Shown here piece by piece: positions 1 to 12,540 of a stretch of 64,000 nt of DNA; within the stretch, counting starts at the first letter, position 1, and each line of letters begins with the position of its first letter. Origin of the DNA: Selaginella tamariscina (lineage: Eukaryota > Streptophyta > Lycopodiopsida > Selaginellales > Selaginellaceae); contig PUQB01000193.1 of assembly GCA_003024785.1 (NCBI GenBank), forward strand, positions 62,001 through 126,000. The letters run 5' to 3'. Made by a program: the position numbers and the translations under genes. The notes under the pieces were generated by a model that was not told where the DNA came from, did not search any database, and saw only the letters and a list, made by a program, of their open reading frames with translations.

Positions 1-360
1 CAAAATACAAGATATGCTTACAGGATACAACCTACATGATACAGGATATGCTTACATGATATACCTACAGATATGCCTACAAGATATGCTTACAGAAAAT
101 ACCTATAGGATAAGGGACGTTATTTTTAGTTCATGCCTAGATTAGCTCTTGGAGTATCATTTTTAGCTTATGCCTAGATTAACTCTTGGAGTTGTGAGTA
201 TAAAAGCTCTGACTTAATTGTTGTACAATTAGTTACTATCAACACCAGTCATTCTACAATCATTCTTGTCATGTTCCTTATTCTTGTCTTGTTTCTTTGC
301 TTTGCTCTTGAGTCAAGCCTCCTTGTTTTTATCATGCTCTTGGGTCGTGGCTTGACAACA
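1..360 (+). repeat. LTR 3' part of an unidentified LTR element, inserted into gypsy pol
   Basis: Non-coding sequence ending in TTGACAACA directly before reverse-transcriptase coding sequence that starts mid-domain. It has a TATA-like GTATAAAAG near 198 and two imperfect copies of a roughly 38-base unit (121-157 and 158-195). A related end, with the same CTTGAGTCAAGCC and TCGTGGCTTGACA words, lies at 12112-12180 and inverted at 17895-17940. I infer the 3' LTR of an element whose body lies left of the window. The first 105 bases hold degenerate repeats of GATATGCTTACAG. An alternative is a chimeric junction formed without LTR insertion. Confidence 0.5.
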
Positions 361-2200
361 TTCATTAGTCCTTGGGGTGCATACGCATATCGTGTTATGC
401 CTTTTGGGTTATGTAATGCGCCATTTACCTTTAGCGTTTGGTTAGTGAAACATTCCGAGATTATCTATGAAGGTTTTCCTGGATAAGTTCATCATTTACG
501 GGACCAAGGATGATCATTTTGACTGTTTAATGAAGTGTTTCGGGAAATGTCGATTGAACAATATAGCTTTAAATCTGGAAAAGTGCGTATTTTGTGTAAA
601 TTCAAGAGTACTACTAGGCCACATTATATGCAAAGACAAGATAATGGTCGACCAAAATAAAGTCAGAGTAATACAAACTATGCAACCTCCTAAAGACATT
701 AGCGAAATACGGTGGCTACTTGGTAAAATGGGATATCATCGCCGATTTATCAAAAATTATGAGCTATTAACTATGCTATTAAGAAAAGGACAACCCTTCA
801 TGTGGGACCCACAATGCGAGTAAAGTTTTCAAACGTTGAAACAAGCATTATTGAAAGTGCCTATTCTTGCTAGCCCAAATTGGACATAAGAAGTTCATGT
901 GCAAGTAGATGCATCGTCTTATGCTATCGGATGCATATTAACGCAAACACAAGAAGATGGGAAAGATTGTCCATTATATTAAGCTAATCGAATATTAGCA
1001 CATGCGGAAGAGAACTACACAACTACAGAGAAAGAAGCACTTGAAATGGTCTATGCTGCCAGGAAATTTTGACATTATTTGTTAACAATTCATTGTGGAT
1101 CATCAGCCACTTATACATTTATTGAGTAAGACAAAGCTTGAAGGAAGGTTAGTACAATGATTTTTATTGTTGCAAGAGTTTGATTTTCAGATCATTCACA
1201 AACTAGGCAAGCGACACCAACAAGTCGATTTATTGAGCCGTATTACAAATGAAGAAGACAGTGTCGGCGTCAATGATGACCTACCAGATGCAAGTTTATT
1301 TCAAATAGAACAAGAGCAACCAAAATGGTATTACCAACAAGGATATTTATGAGATATTGAACACTTTCTAACTACCAGACTAGCACAAGAGAAATACACA
1401 TCACCACAATAATGCAAGCAACTAGTCTTATGATCCAAACCGTACTGCATGATCGCAGGCATACTCTACAAGAAGGGAAGGGATGAAGTCTTAAGAAGAT
1501 GCGTACCAATGAAAGAAGTTCAACTCATATTACGAGAAGCACACTCAAGAGAACACAATGGACACTTTGCATGAACATTAACAGCACACAAAATATTGCA
1601 GTCTAGATTATGGTGGGCAACATTATTTAAGGATGCTATAGAATTTTGCAAGAAATGTTTGAAGTGTAATGAACATCAACTAGCTCCACATCATCAAGTT
1701 TAGCCACTACATCCAATAGTACCATTAGTACCATTTATAAAGTGGGGGATGGATTTCATGGGACCAATCAATCCTAAAAGCAGCAAGAGGAATCAATACA
1801 TATTGGTACTAACAGATTACGTTACTAAATGGGCAGAAGTTATCGCACTACAAGATTGCCGCGCAACACGTGTCACAAATTTATTTATGAGAATATTGTA
1901 GTACGATTTGGTGCTCCTATGGAACTTATTAGTGACCAGGGAACTCATTTTGTTCAAAGTTCTTTGTACTGAGTACTTAGTGAAACATTATGTCTCCACG
2001 GCATATTATTCACAAGGCAATGGACAGAAGAAGCTACCAAAAAAATATTAAAGACCGTATTAACTAAGATATTCAACACAAATCGCAAGAATTGGGATGA
2101 AAAACTCGCTTCTGCATTATGGGCATACTGTATTACATATAAAATTGTTACAAAGTTTACACCGTTTCAACTAATATACGAAATGGAGGCAATTACACCC
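361..2200 (+). pseudogene. Ty3/gypsy pol remnant: reverse transcriptase, RNase H, integrase
   Basis: The sequence starts inside the RT palm (YRVMPFGLCNAPFTF near 390-435) and continues through a region where the usual FxDD box reads FLDKFIIYG, so one catalytic Asp is lost. RNase H follows (VDASSYAIGCIL near 905, TTEKEALEMVYAARKF near 1025), then the tether ending in LLSR near 1235. The integrase zinc region (about 1510-1690, H-H then CKKCLKC) and core (WGMDFMGP near 1745, LTDYVTKWAEV near 1810) come next, with decay after about 1900. Several stops and frame changes interrupt it. The N-terminal RT, protease and gag are missing because another LTR ends at 360. Family assignment is firm; it cannot be active. 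Confidence 0.85.
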
Positions 2201-4938
2201 ATTGAATACATCATACGATCATTACGAATGTCATTGGAATACGATATTGGCGAACCAAAACAAGTCAGATAGAGATTATTGCAATTCGAAAAGCTCAATG
2301 AGAAAAGATAACAGGCAATCTTCAACATTCAAGCTATTCAAACCCGCATTAAGGCATGGCATCAATTCCAAAAAGTACAACAACGACCCGTATTTTGAGT
2401 CGGTGAAATGGTATGGCATTACCAAGGAAATCTTCAACCCATCGGATATAAGTTCAAGTCTAAATGATATGGACCATACATTATTACTGATATACAATCT
2501 AACAATACCATCACTCTTATGGATGATACAACACAAGTTCTGCTTACAACAAATGCAAATCGCATACGAAAGTATACCTCAAACAAGTCGGAGGACGATC
2601 TCGACAACAAGTTAGAGGACGATCTCGACAACAAGTTGGAGGACGATCTCGACAACAAGTTGGAGGATGATCTTGACGACAAACCAAAACACGATCTCAA
2701 AAACACCAACCACAACCCCTTACCGAAAACACCACGTAATATGAACAACACCGTAATACGACAACCTCAAGACAAAAATAAACACAAGAACATACCCATA
2801 TGGAGAATAGACGTAAGCAGAATCTTTTCGATCAACAAGATAACTTACATAAGTGGGATATGAATTCCAACAAATGGCAAAATTCGAGAAATGCAATATC
2901 CAATGATAAGATATTCTCTACCAAATTTATGGAAAACCAAGGTGCTCACACAACAAACAAATCAGAAATCGACACGTGGACTACCCAGAAAAGTCTGACA
3001 TGCCATAAATATACCAAGCATAAAACGAGCGCACATGATCTAACACACACACTAGGGTTTCACAATTCTCCTTCATTCACTTCTCATGCACAACCTTCCA
3101 TTCTTATACAAGTTGATGATCAATCCCCACTTTCCATACAGGATTCACTAGTAGGTTCCATGGATGAACTCACCGACACAACGAGCACTTCTGCTATAGC
3201 ACAGCACCCCGAGTTCCAATCTGATCCCACTTTACCAGTCTCACCAGTGTTGTACTGTGTTCTTCGCCCATCACCAACTCTCATCTCTGGCATACAGGAA
3301 TGGATACAACGCAAGCAATTGGAAAATATTTTGACACATTTGTTCATAAGCAATTGGATGAGTAGGGAGAGCAATTAGTCGATCAAGCAATTAAGGCTTA
3401 TGCACCACAACTCAAAGCCTTACAACTCCACAACGGGGCATTTGCATTTACAAGTAAGCTCATTAGAGATGTGTTTGAATTACCAGATTTGGAAGCGTCT
3501 TTCAACCCAATTCCACACGTCCACACATACATTCAAAGTGTACATCAATAACTACGACAAATTCCTCCAAAAACAAAGAATTGCCAATGCAGCACCAACA
3601 TCCGTATTACAGGAGCCCCATAAAAACTGCATCAAGGCGATCACCACTGCATTTGCCCTCCAACGAACTTTTGTAGGATTCAACAAGGAAATTGGGTACA
3701 CTTATCATATAATTGAACAAGGATAGACTCCAAATTGGGGAAACTCGTCGCACTAGGATTGCAATGTGAGCTGCAAACTCTGCACAACCCCAAAAGCAAG
3801 GATAAGGAAACAACTATATTTCCAATCCTTCATCAGATTCTAACAACACTACGTATTACGCACACAGATTTAGGACCATCAGGCACACATGTAATCACAA
3901 CTAGGATGTCTTTCTAGTTAGGGCTCACCACACAATATCCGGACAACATTTTTGATAGTCATAATTTGGAAGCAGCCAAGATCACAAATAAGGAAACCAA
4001 AGGAAGCGCAAACGCAAGAACCAGCATCATATCAATTTGTGGAGGACGAGGACGAAGATGATCAAGTATTGCAAAGGAAATCGTTGCCACGAGGAGACCT
4101 TCAAAGGATGCGTACTAAGCACACAACACCAACTTCCGCAGCACACATGGAATGTGAGGACTCAATCCCAAAAATCATACCACCAGAGAACACACATGAG
4201 GAAGATGTCGTGAGACCATCACCTCCATTAGCTCACCCACCATCCACCACAAGTATTCCTCAAGTCATAGCACAGCAGGTACAAACTATGACTGAGGACA
4301 TTCGGACTCCAGCTGTTCAGGAGCCACATCAAGAACAACATTCACACTCACCAACACTTGGACAACAAGCCAAGAACGACACTCACCATAAAGGGAAGGA
4401 GCAAGAACCCCACTCCAAACCACAACACATGGAGCATCATGTTGCAGATCGACAAGAGCGGGACACACCTAGAAGTTCCAAGTGTACGCGAGATCAAACA
4501 ACTTCACCCGGACTACCAACGCAAGACACAACAAATGACACGAGTCTCGAGGGTCAGCTTTCACATCTTTGGAGTGTAGTCAACTTTCTAATACATCAAG
4601 TGGATGTTCACTGAGGGGAGGCAATACTCGCTCAACAACTCCATGATTGTTGTAATTCCATGGATAGGCAACTTCAGGAACAGCCACGTCGCCTGTACGA
4701 ACAACATAAGGTACTCATGGACATGATGCATACACAGGGTGAATAGATATGCAACAATCATATGAATATGGATGACTTCAACCCAACCATTACCACGGCT
4801 ACAGACGACACAGAAGAAGTCCGCAAACTACATGAGGAGAACCACAAGCTCAAGATTGTGGTGGCTTCTATCTGCGGGACAACAATGGGGCCGTCATGAG
4901 GTTGTATCGGGACGATGCAACAGTTCCAGTTTGGGGGG
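2201..4938 (+). pseudogene. Post-integrase region of the gypsy element; unrecognised extra ORF remains
   Basis: About 2.7 kb lie between integrase and the 3' LTR, far more than a normal gypsy tail. Open stretches on the + strand include 2202-2615, 2800-3378 and 3952-4614 (220 codons, rich in Glu, Pro, His, Gln and Thr), with an A/C-rich composition unlike pol. A stretch near 3385-3540 reads as a protein when frames are followed (words such as QAIKAYAPQLKALQL and GAFAFTSKLIRDVFELPD). A short Glu/Lys/Leu-rich coiled-coil-like piece sits near 4800-4860. I recognise no domain and see no membrane segment. The position is that of extra or env-like ORFs in some plant LTR elements, but function is unknown. 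Confidence 0.5.
2588..2683 (+). repeat. Four tandem 24-base units
   Basis: Four consecutive 24-base copies of a unit containing GAGGACGATCTCGACAACAA start at 2588, 2612, 2636 and 2660. Units two and three differ from the first by one or two bases and the fourth is more diverged. In the open + frame they encode an eight-residue Asp/Glu-rich repeat (EDDLDNKL). It is an in-frame minisatellite inside the post-integrase region. Confidence 0.9.
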
Positions 4939-5375
4939 TGTTAGGATCTTAGTTAGTCATCTAGAGGTTTCCTAGTTATGTTTATTTCTTTGGGCATATA
5001 ATGTGGAAAACACCAAAAAAGTATATATTGTAAAAAAATTGAGAATTGAATGGAAACACTGAAATACGGTCACAAACGTAATACGATGTGTTCACTATCA
5101 CAATACAATGTTTGAGGCGGAGTACGACACTTCAGAATAAGGATAAGGAGTTACAATAACTGAAAGGATAAGGCTAGAAGGAAGTTACAAAAACTGCTAG
5201 TACGGACTAGGAGTATAGATATAAATAGACCAAAATAGAATAAGGAAAGCATCCCAAGTATATTGTATGCTGTACTTTGTGCCGTGTGCGGACATAATAT
5301 AAGTTTCATCTTACTCTCACTACAACTATTCTTACTTATTTCTCTATTCTAGTGTATACTTTTCATTTCTCAACA
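4939..5375 (+). repeat. 3' LTR of the first gypsy element
   Basis: The sequence begins TGTTAGGATCTTAG just after the purine run TTGGGGGG (a plausible polypurine tract, 4931-4938) and ends CTCAACA at 5375, giving TG...CA ends. A TATA-like ATATAAATAGACC lies near 5218. The 5' LTR is not in the window, so the ends rest on the PPT, termini and TATA only. Confidence 0.6.
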
Positions 5376-5995
5376 TTGTGATAGGATCCACAGTACTGCT
5401 ACCTGTTACATACATTGCCATCCTTACCCTTTCCTGATCTTTTGAAGTCTGACCTGATTTTTTCTCTTTATCTCTTCATAATCCGATAGTCCCTTAATAC
5501 AGGTTGTCAGTGGCAACCACTACTATGTTTTAGGTATCAGGAATTTTCTTTGTTCAACAGACCATAGCATGACCATAAGAGGTCCGTAGGAGGCCCATAG
5601 GGGGTCTATGGGACTTTACCATGATAGGTCCACATGAGGTTTGGGAGACCATAAGAGGTTCATAGGAGGACCATAAGAGGTCCATAGGACTTCACTAGGA
5701 GGCCCATTAGAAGTTTGTGGGACGTCAGTGAAAGGTCCCCAAGACATTTGCAAGAGGTCCACGGAAGGTTTGCATGAGGTCCACGAGAGGTCTACATGAG
5801 GTCCAAGACACACCAAGAGGAAAGTGATCTTGTACGGGTGCTAGGAAGACATCACCGACCAAGGAGACCACATGAGGTTTGTAAGAGGACTTGCAGAAGG
5901 TCTGCATGAGGTCTGACAGATGTCAACAGTATGTTAAAAACTAAGAGGTCTTTGGTTACTTTCTCCTTTGCCAACATAAACCTCGCTTTTGTTGT
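5376..5995. repeat. Intergenic DNA with degenerate AGGTCC-type repeats
   Basis: From about 5560 to 5930 the + strand is a run of irregular variants of GAGGTCCATAGGAGG and GAGGTCCACATGAGG. The open minus frame here, rich in GPP, VDLSW and similar words, is a consequence of this repetition, not a gene. No gene was found in the rest. Confidence 0.6.
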
Positions 5996-8900
5996 CCTTT
6001 GTGCCACCCTAACTTCAAGTGTTTAGGGGTACATCACACCCTAAGGGTTGGCCAACCCTTATCATTAGTGAATTTGCACCTCTGTAAAGTATGCACATCT
6101 AGGAAGTTAACTAACTTCTTTCATTCATTAACTTGTTTGCACACCTGGAAGGCTGACATGTGATAAGTGGCCATCTAGCATTATCACCATGTGTGAGCAA
6201 CGTTAAATCTTTCAAGATGACACTGAGAGTCTTGACTCAAATGCCTAAGTAATTAAAAGACTTAGGGTCTCACCCTAAGTCTCCTAAAATGACTATCTTC
6301 TGAACCCTAGGGCTCCAAACCCCAAGGGATAACCTGAGAAGACCTAAGATCCTATCCCATGAGACTTAGACTGGCTCATGTCTTGACTAAAACGATGTGC
6401 CTTGCACATACCCCTATGATATCATGACTTAGAGGCAATTCACATGGTGAGAGTGAGAGTTACACTTGACCCTTTTAACCCTAACAATATTAATTTAAAC
6501 TTAAATTTTGATTTTAAAATATGAAATAAGTACAAATTAAAATTGTAGGCTTCTTAAATTTAAAACTAGTACACATTCCGCCCGTTGGTGGATTAATTAT
6601 TTAATAATGATTTATTAAATACTAAACCCTTAACCCAGTTATTATCCTTAACCTAATGAATTTATCCATAATTTCTTAAACTTTGGCTTAACTATTTAAT
6701 GACTTTTAACCCAATTGTTACCTTAATTTAGTAAGTTTATTCTTAAGTTGAACCATTAACTCGAAAGCTGGACTTAATTATTTAATGACCCTTAAACCAT
6801 TCCTACCCCTTAACCTAATTGTTATTTTTAACCTCTTAATCCAATTATTATTCTTAACCTAGTATAAGCATTCATGCTAGATAGGATATGACACATTGAA
6901 TAAACTTATTATATAAATAACTTAATTATTTAACTATTTAAGGGACTTTTAACCCATTTGTTACCCTTAACCTAGTGAATTTATTTTTAAGTTGAACCTT
7001 TGTTATCCTTAACCTAGTGAATTTATCTCTAAGCTAAACCCTTAACTCAATTATTATCCTTAACCTAATGCATTTATTCTTAAATTAGACCTTTAAGCTA
7101 ATTGTTGTACTTAATTTAGTAACTTAAAGTTACTTTATGTGATCTCTCTTAAGTTATTGTGTAACTTCTCTTTAACTCTCCTAAGTTATTTTGTAATTTC
7201 TTTTAACTTTCTCAAGTTACTATATATATGTAATAACTCTATCTCTTTAAATATGTGATAACTTAACTCTCTCCCTCTCTGTAATACTCTAATACGTCTT
7301 ATAACTTAAGTTAGTATGTGTATGTAATTGTATATATGTTATACTTAACTTTCTCTTCATTCTTTCTTTCTCTCAAATTATTATTATGTTAAAACTTTTT
7401 TCTTAACTCATGAAATTTAAAATAACCAGTGAATTATAAAAATAGTTTAATTTAGGATAACAAAGTGGATTTAAGATTTTGGAATTTAGGATGGCCAAGA
7501 TAGGATTTAGATGCATGTTAATAATGCACGTTTAGGATTTAAGATGGCCAAGATTTAGGATAGCCGTTAAGATAGGATTTAGAATGGCCAAGATTTAGTT
7601 ACCCTAACCCCCAAGTAAAGGAATTAGGTTAGGTTAAACTCATCATATTAACAAAGGGGTTGGCATTTCGTGCCAACTCACTTACATAAATAAGAAGGGG
7701 AAGGGGATGGGGCTCTATCACATAATCAAGGTAGAGTATATGTAATGAAAGTTTTTAGATTCAGATGAGAGCTCGTTATTCTCTTACAGGTGCAAGCTAA
7801 ACTTGTATTGTCAAAACACAACCCTCTATTGTGCCACCTTAACTTCTAAACGATAGGGGTACGTTCCACCTTCGAGGTAACTTACCCTTACCATTGGTGG
7901 AATTATGCCCTTGAGATTGGGTACATTGCATCTATTGAGTTAGCTAAGTCCTTTTATTTGATAACCCACTCGCAAGCCTAAAAGACATTGCTTGAGTTCA
8001 TGTTTCACAAGTATAGTGGCTAAGGCCTTGCTCTGGTCGCCTCATCCATGCCAAATTAGAAATGATACTTGTAGCTTAGCTAGTTCATTTATCATGATTC
8101 ATAAGGTGAACATTGTCTATGGACTTGGCCAACTGTGGGTGTGAGTTCCTGAGAAACAGGTTTCTAACATGGGTTACTTTACTATATTTCATGGGGTTTC
8201 TAAAGAGGGTTTTTAGACTTGGCATTTGGTGAGCTACATTTGTGGTACCTGATAAAAACTTTGACAATTCCCAAGGCTAAGCATCATGATGCAAATAAAA
8301 GCATGCCTTCTTGCCAAGATCTTCAATTGCTCGGTGTTAAACCCATTAAATGACTTGAAAGGTCGTGCCTTAGGTGTTGTGCACCATAGTGTTATCCAGC
8401 CTAGTGTCACATATTCATGTGACACCATTTCTCAAGACTTAAGCTATTAGCATATAGCCCCTCAGACTGCTACACCTAGTGCCACAAATGTGGCTCACAA
8501 ATGCCAATTCTAAAATCCCCTCTATGTGAACATTGAGAAAGTTAGTAAAGAGAACTTGTCTACTGAAATTCTATAATCATAGTTGGACAAGGGTACAAAT
8601 AATATTCACAATGTGAGTTAAGATGCATCCCTTGCTTAGTTGTAAGTGTTGCTCTTAATTTGACATGAAGGAGAAGACTGGAGACAAACCTCAACCTTTG
8701 GGCTAACAGAACATGTGAACATATTATTGAATGAACTTATTTCGATAGAGCATACCCAGTAGCATGGATTCACCAATGTTAGGGTAGGCTTCCTCTTAAG
8801 GGTGATGTATCCCTACATGTTAAAAGTTAAGAGCATGGGGTTAAGGTAACTTAAAGTTGGTCAACCCTAAGAGTGTTTCTATCTATATATGGCACACTAA

Positions 8901-9140
8901 ACTCATTAGAACCAACTAAGAATCTAACTTGAACATGAACAATAAGGGAGAAATTTTTTAAAAGGTAAGTTTTAACTTTGTCTAAAGTTTCTTAAAGATA
9001 CCTAACGACACCTTATTAAAGTTGGGACCCTAAGTCCTTTGTTTACTTAGGCATCTAAACTAGACTTTTGAAGTCATTTTGAAAGACTTAATGTTGCTCA
9101 TAAGGTGACAACACCAGATGATCACTTAGTAGCCATGTGT
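5996..9140. repeat. Gene-free DNA with three diverged copies of one repeat
   Basis: A segment starting GTGCCACCCTAACTTC (about 5996-6160) recurs directly at about 7833-7975 (GTGCCACCTTAACTTC) with the same order of words. A neighbouring segment, 6180-6300, recurs inverted at about 9005-9140 (CACTTAGTAGCCATG side), and 8790-8850 resembles the inverted first segment. The copies are too diverged to define ends. These may be remains of an old LTR or other element. No ORF of interest lies between them. Confidence 0.45.
6590..7110. repeat. Degenerate ~50-base minisatellite (TTAACCTAGTGAATTTAT type)
   Basis: Many irregular copies of a unit like CCTTAACCTAGTGAATTTAT...AACCCTTAACCCAATTGTTAT follow one another. 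The same unit fills parts of both arms of the later palindrome (about 12540-13300, and inverted at 16790-17520). Telomere-like CCCTTAACC words arise from it, but there is no true telomeric array. No coding potential seen. Confidence 0.6.
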
Positions 9141-10043
9141 GTCAACCCTTTGGGTTAAAAATTTGATATTAATGATGTATAGATGGTCACTCGGTAGTTA
9201 CAAGTTACCACATGTTTGTTCTTTGGATCAAAACTCTAACATTTGAAAGAATTAGCATTATTCATATGTGAATTATGAACTCTAGTATAAATGTAGCATT
9301 TAGAAGACAACTTCCATGTTATATACCAAGGTTAATTTACTTTACATTTTATATATAGAACATGATGAGTTAGTTTGTTCTAGTTTGCAAAATAAATCCT
9401 CGAAAATATGTCATATGAAGATCTAAGTTTATATGTTTTTAAAAAAATATTGATTTAGCTTAAGTCAATATTCAATATTGGTTTTAATAATAGTGTTTAT
9501 ACGAGGAAATGCTTATGTTCAAATTGCAAATAAATAAAATATGATAATGAATACTATATTTTAATGAGAAGTGTTAAATAAGTTATCATTAAAGCACAAA
9601 TGTTTTGATGAGTGTTAACTGTAGATGCATACATATGTTCACATTATTTCAATGATGCTAACCACAAGTAATATTAAGCTAAATAGTTTGTTGAGTTCCC
9701 TTAGTTATAAGTGTGCACTTGGTACTTGATGGTGACTAATACGATTATGGTAAGTATGTTTTACATGTGGTAGTATGAGAAAGACTTAGAATAAGTAGCT
9801 TGTGACATTTTAGGGATTTAAACAATCTTATGATGACGTGGTTTACCCAATACATTTGAAAGGTACATACATTTATAGCTCTTGTTTATTAAAGGGTTTG
9901 CAAGGTGAAGGTGTTAGGCACACACATATGTACTTTATTACTAACTCATAAACATAAATTTTGTATTTTGGTAGTTAATTCCTTAATCAATACAAACATT
10001 AAATTGAGGGTCTCCATCTCTACTTGTAAACTAAGTAAGGTTA
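9141..10043. other. AT-rich intergenic stretch
   Basis: No gene, RNA or element ends recognised. The sequence is AT-rich with no repeated unit I could define. It ends where the LTR at 10044 begins. Confidence 0.5.
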
Positions 10044-10252
10044 TGTTAGGCACCACTACGTACAAACTAGAGACCCTCACAAAACCACCCGACCTCCCCG
10101 AGCTGTCTCTAGTCTCCACACGCTGCTCTCCAAAAAGGCTTCCAATATTAGTGTGCCCTTAATTCTCTTAAATCTAGGTATAGCTCTTTAGGAATATTCT
10201 AGCTTATACCTTTTTGGGGAATATTCTTTGATTCGTTATATGGGTCGTAACA
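10044..10252 (-). repeat. 3' LTR of an antisense gypsy copy (short-LTR family B)
   Basis: 209 bases bounded by TGTTAGGCACC and GGTCGTAACA; read on the minus strand it starts TGTTACGACC and ends GTGCCTAACA. It matches the LTRs at 20632-20842, 24124-24327, 46650-46858 and 50151-50359. The element's polypurine tract (AATGGGGAAGGATTG on the minus strand) adjoins at 10253. The matching 5' LTR was not found, because the copy is truncated at about 12062. Confidence 0.8.
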
Positions 10253-12062
10253 ATCCTTCCCCATTAGCAAGTCCTTGTCCTCAAGGGCAGTATAACTTAC
10301 TCAACTGGTCCTGTATCATTAGCCTTGTACATCCACAAAGAATCTACCCGGGACTCGTTCCTTGTGAGTACTCTCTTTAACTGGCTAACATGAAACACTG
10401 GGTGCACCCTCACTCCTTCTGGCAGCCGTAGTCGATATGTCACCTTATCGATACGCTCCAGAATCTCATAAGGACCTGAGTACCTAGGAGACAACTTATC
10501 ATTATGTCCCTTCCGTAAGGCCACAATAATGTTCCGCCTTACATGTGTGGCAAATACCACTCAGAGATATACATAATCTCCTACCTGGAACTCTTGGAAG
10601 CTTCTGTGCTCATTAACAAACTTGATAGCTCGGCTCTGAGCTACTTGTAAGTTCTTCTTGCACAAACTCTGAATGTTTCTAAGCTCAACACTCAGATCTT
10701 TAGCTTCCTCATCCATGTTGCCTTGAGCTTTCTTACTTGTTAAACCCAGCTCAAAAGTTGTCTTGGAATGCCGTCCAAACATAGCATAATATGGACTCAT
10801 TCCAATGCCACTATGTCCTTGACAAATGGGTGACAAAGTCCATAGAGATACTTACTGACACTTGTCGCAAGTCCTGCAGTACTCTATGATATTAGCTTCC
10901 ATATTCCTCCAATAGAACCTTCTCTTGATCAACTCATACATTTTCCTCCCCCAAAATGACCAGCCTCCGAGTGATCATAATGAAAATATAGTACCTGGTT
11001 GATCAAATGGTTCACACGAGGAAGATACACATGGCCATTGTAGTACAAAACTCCATCCTAAAATGAGAATGGTGGCTTTAGCTGTCCTTTGAGCTCCTGC
11101 ACCTTAGCATCTTGTGCTTGAGCATGTTGAACTACCTAGCTAAACTCATTGACTGTCCTTGTTAATGCATTATATAAGCGTGTTTGGAATTCTCTAACCA
11201 CTGTGGCTCTCCTAACGCGTGATAAAGCATATACCACCACGTTAGCCTTTCCCACGTAATGCTCAATAGGAAATTTACCAAACTCCATGAGCTTAACCAT
11301 CCAGCGAGCTTGCTGAGAGTTTAACTCTTTTTGTTTGAACAGATACACCAAAGTCTTGTGATCTGTAAACACTTTGAAACTTGCACCATAAAGATAGTGC
11401 CTCCAAACTCATAATGCATTAACAATAGCTAGTAGTTCTTGCTCATACGTTGAGTATTGTTGCTTTGCAGGATTCAAGTATGACTCTTATAAGCAATAGG
11501 CCTTCCCTCTTGCATAAGTACAACACTCCATTTGCATCACATGATACCTCATAAGGCTTAGAGGGATCTGCAATACATAAAATTGGTGCACGTACCAAAG
11601 CTTGTTTCAAAGCTTGGAAACTGCTCTTCTCTGAAGCACTTTATGCAAGGGGAACGTCCTTCCTCAACAACCTAGTTAACGGAGAAGCTTTCTTGGCATA
11701 ATCCTTAACATACCGTTGGTTGCCCAAGAAACTCCGTAACTCTTCTGTATTGCTAAGAACTGGCCATTGCTCCACCACTGCCACCTTTTGTGGATCAGTC
11801 TTCACTCCACTTGGCGTCACAATGTGACCCAAATACTCCACTTTGCACTGAACAAATCTCTTCTTTGCAAAGAGCTTGTTCTCCTCAATAATTGAAGAAC
11901 TCTTCGCAAATGTTGCACATGCTCCTTCATATTCTTACTGTAAATAAGAATATCATTGAGGAAAATCTCCACAAAGTCGTGCAGGTAGTCACCAAACACC
12001 TCAGTTGTCAACCGAGTGAATGTGACAGGGGCATTTGTTAAACCGAATGGCATAACAATGAA
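10253..12062 (-). pseudogene. Antisense gypsy pol, family B, truncated in reverse transcriptase
   Basis: On the minus strand from the right: RT fragment starting VMPFGLTNAPVTF (12040-11990), with the catalytic box as FLNDILIYS (second position Asp to Asn); connection (EYLGHIVTPSGVKTDPQK, 11840-11780); RNase H (TDHKTLVYLF near 11360); integrase zinc region (about 11000-10850); then MSPYYAMFGRHSKT (10800-10750) and the C-terminal domain with [16 protein letters not shown] (10475-10420). The integrase catalytic core is missing: the text goes from MDFVTH straight to the region after the catalytic Glu, a junction shared with the copies at 23540 and 49570. The 5' half ends abruptly near 12062 next to the palindrome. 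Confidence 0.85.
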
Positions 12063-12330
12063 CACATATATTGGCCTTCCTATGGTATTTCTTCTTGTCT
12101 CTTGTCTCTTGTCTTGTTCCTAATCCTTGTCCTGCTCCTGAGTCAAGCCTCATTGCTCTTGAATCGTGGCTTGACATCAGGGGATGAACTTTGAGTAAAG
12201 CTCACACTGCTTTGGCTCGGTCTCGGGGATGAATTTTGAGTAGAGCTCATGCCATTTTGGCCTGGTCTCGGGTTCGATTCTCATCAGGGGATAAACTTTG
12301 AGTAAAGCTCATGCCACTTTGCCCGATTGA

Positions 12331-12540
12331 CATGTGATGCGAGTACAGCCAAGCGATCACACAATGTGGGGATCGCCTCTAAGCAATAAGGGGAAATTGA
12401 TATGTGATGCGAGTACAGCCAAGCGGTCACACAATGTGGGGATCGCCTCTGAGCAATAAGGGAAGATTGAACATGTGATGCGAGTACGACCAAGCGGTCA
12501 CACAATGTGGGGATTGCCTCTGAGCAATAAGGGGAGAGGG
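12331..12540 (+). repeat. Three tandem ~70-base units in the palindrome arm
   Basis: Units start near 12331, 12401 and 12472, each with CATGTGATGCGAGTAC then CAAGCGGTCACACAATGTGG and GCCTCTGAGCAATAAGG. The mirror array lies at about 17530-17740 on the other strand. Upstream, two related GAACTTTGAGTAAAGCTCA segments also repeat. Non-coding. Confidence 0.85.

Noticed and set aside
4286..4468. Minus-strand ORF in the post-integrase region
   Set aside because: Opposite a longer plus-strand frame with coding-like composition; no domain.
5616..5907. Open minus-strand frames with repeated GPP/VDLSW words
   Set aside because: Produced by degenerate AGGTCC repeats; no start context, no domain, not conserved elsewhere in the window.
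6600..7110. Interstitial telomere repeat
   Set aside because: CCCTTAACC words occur inside a ~50-base unit; there is no run of CCCTAAA.
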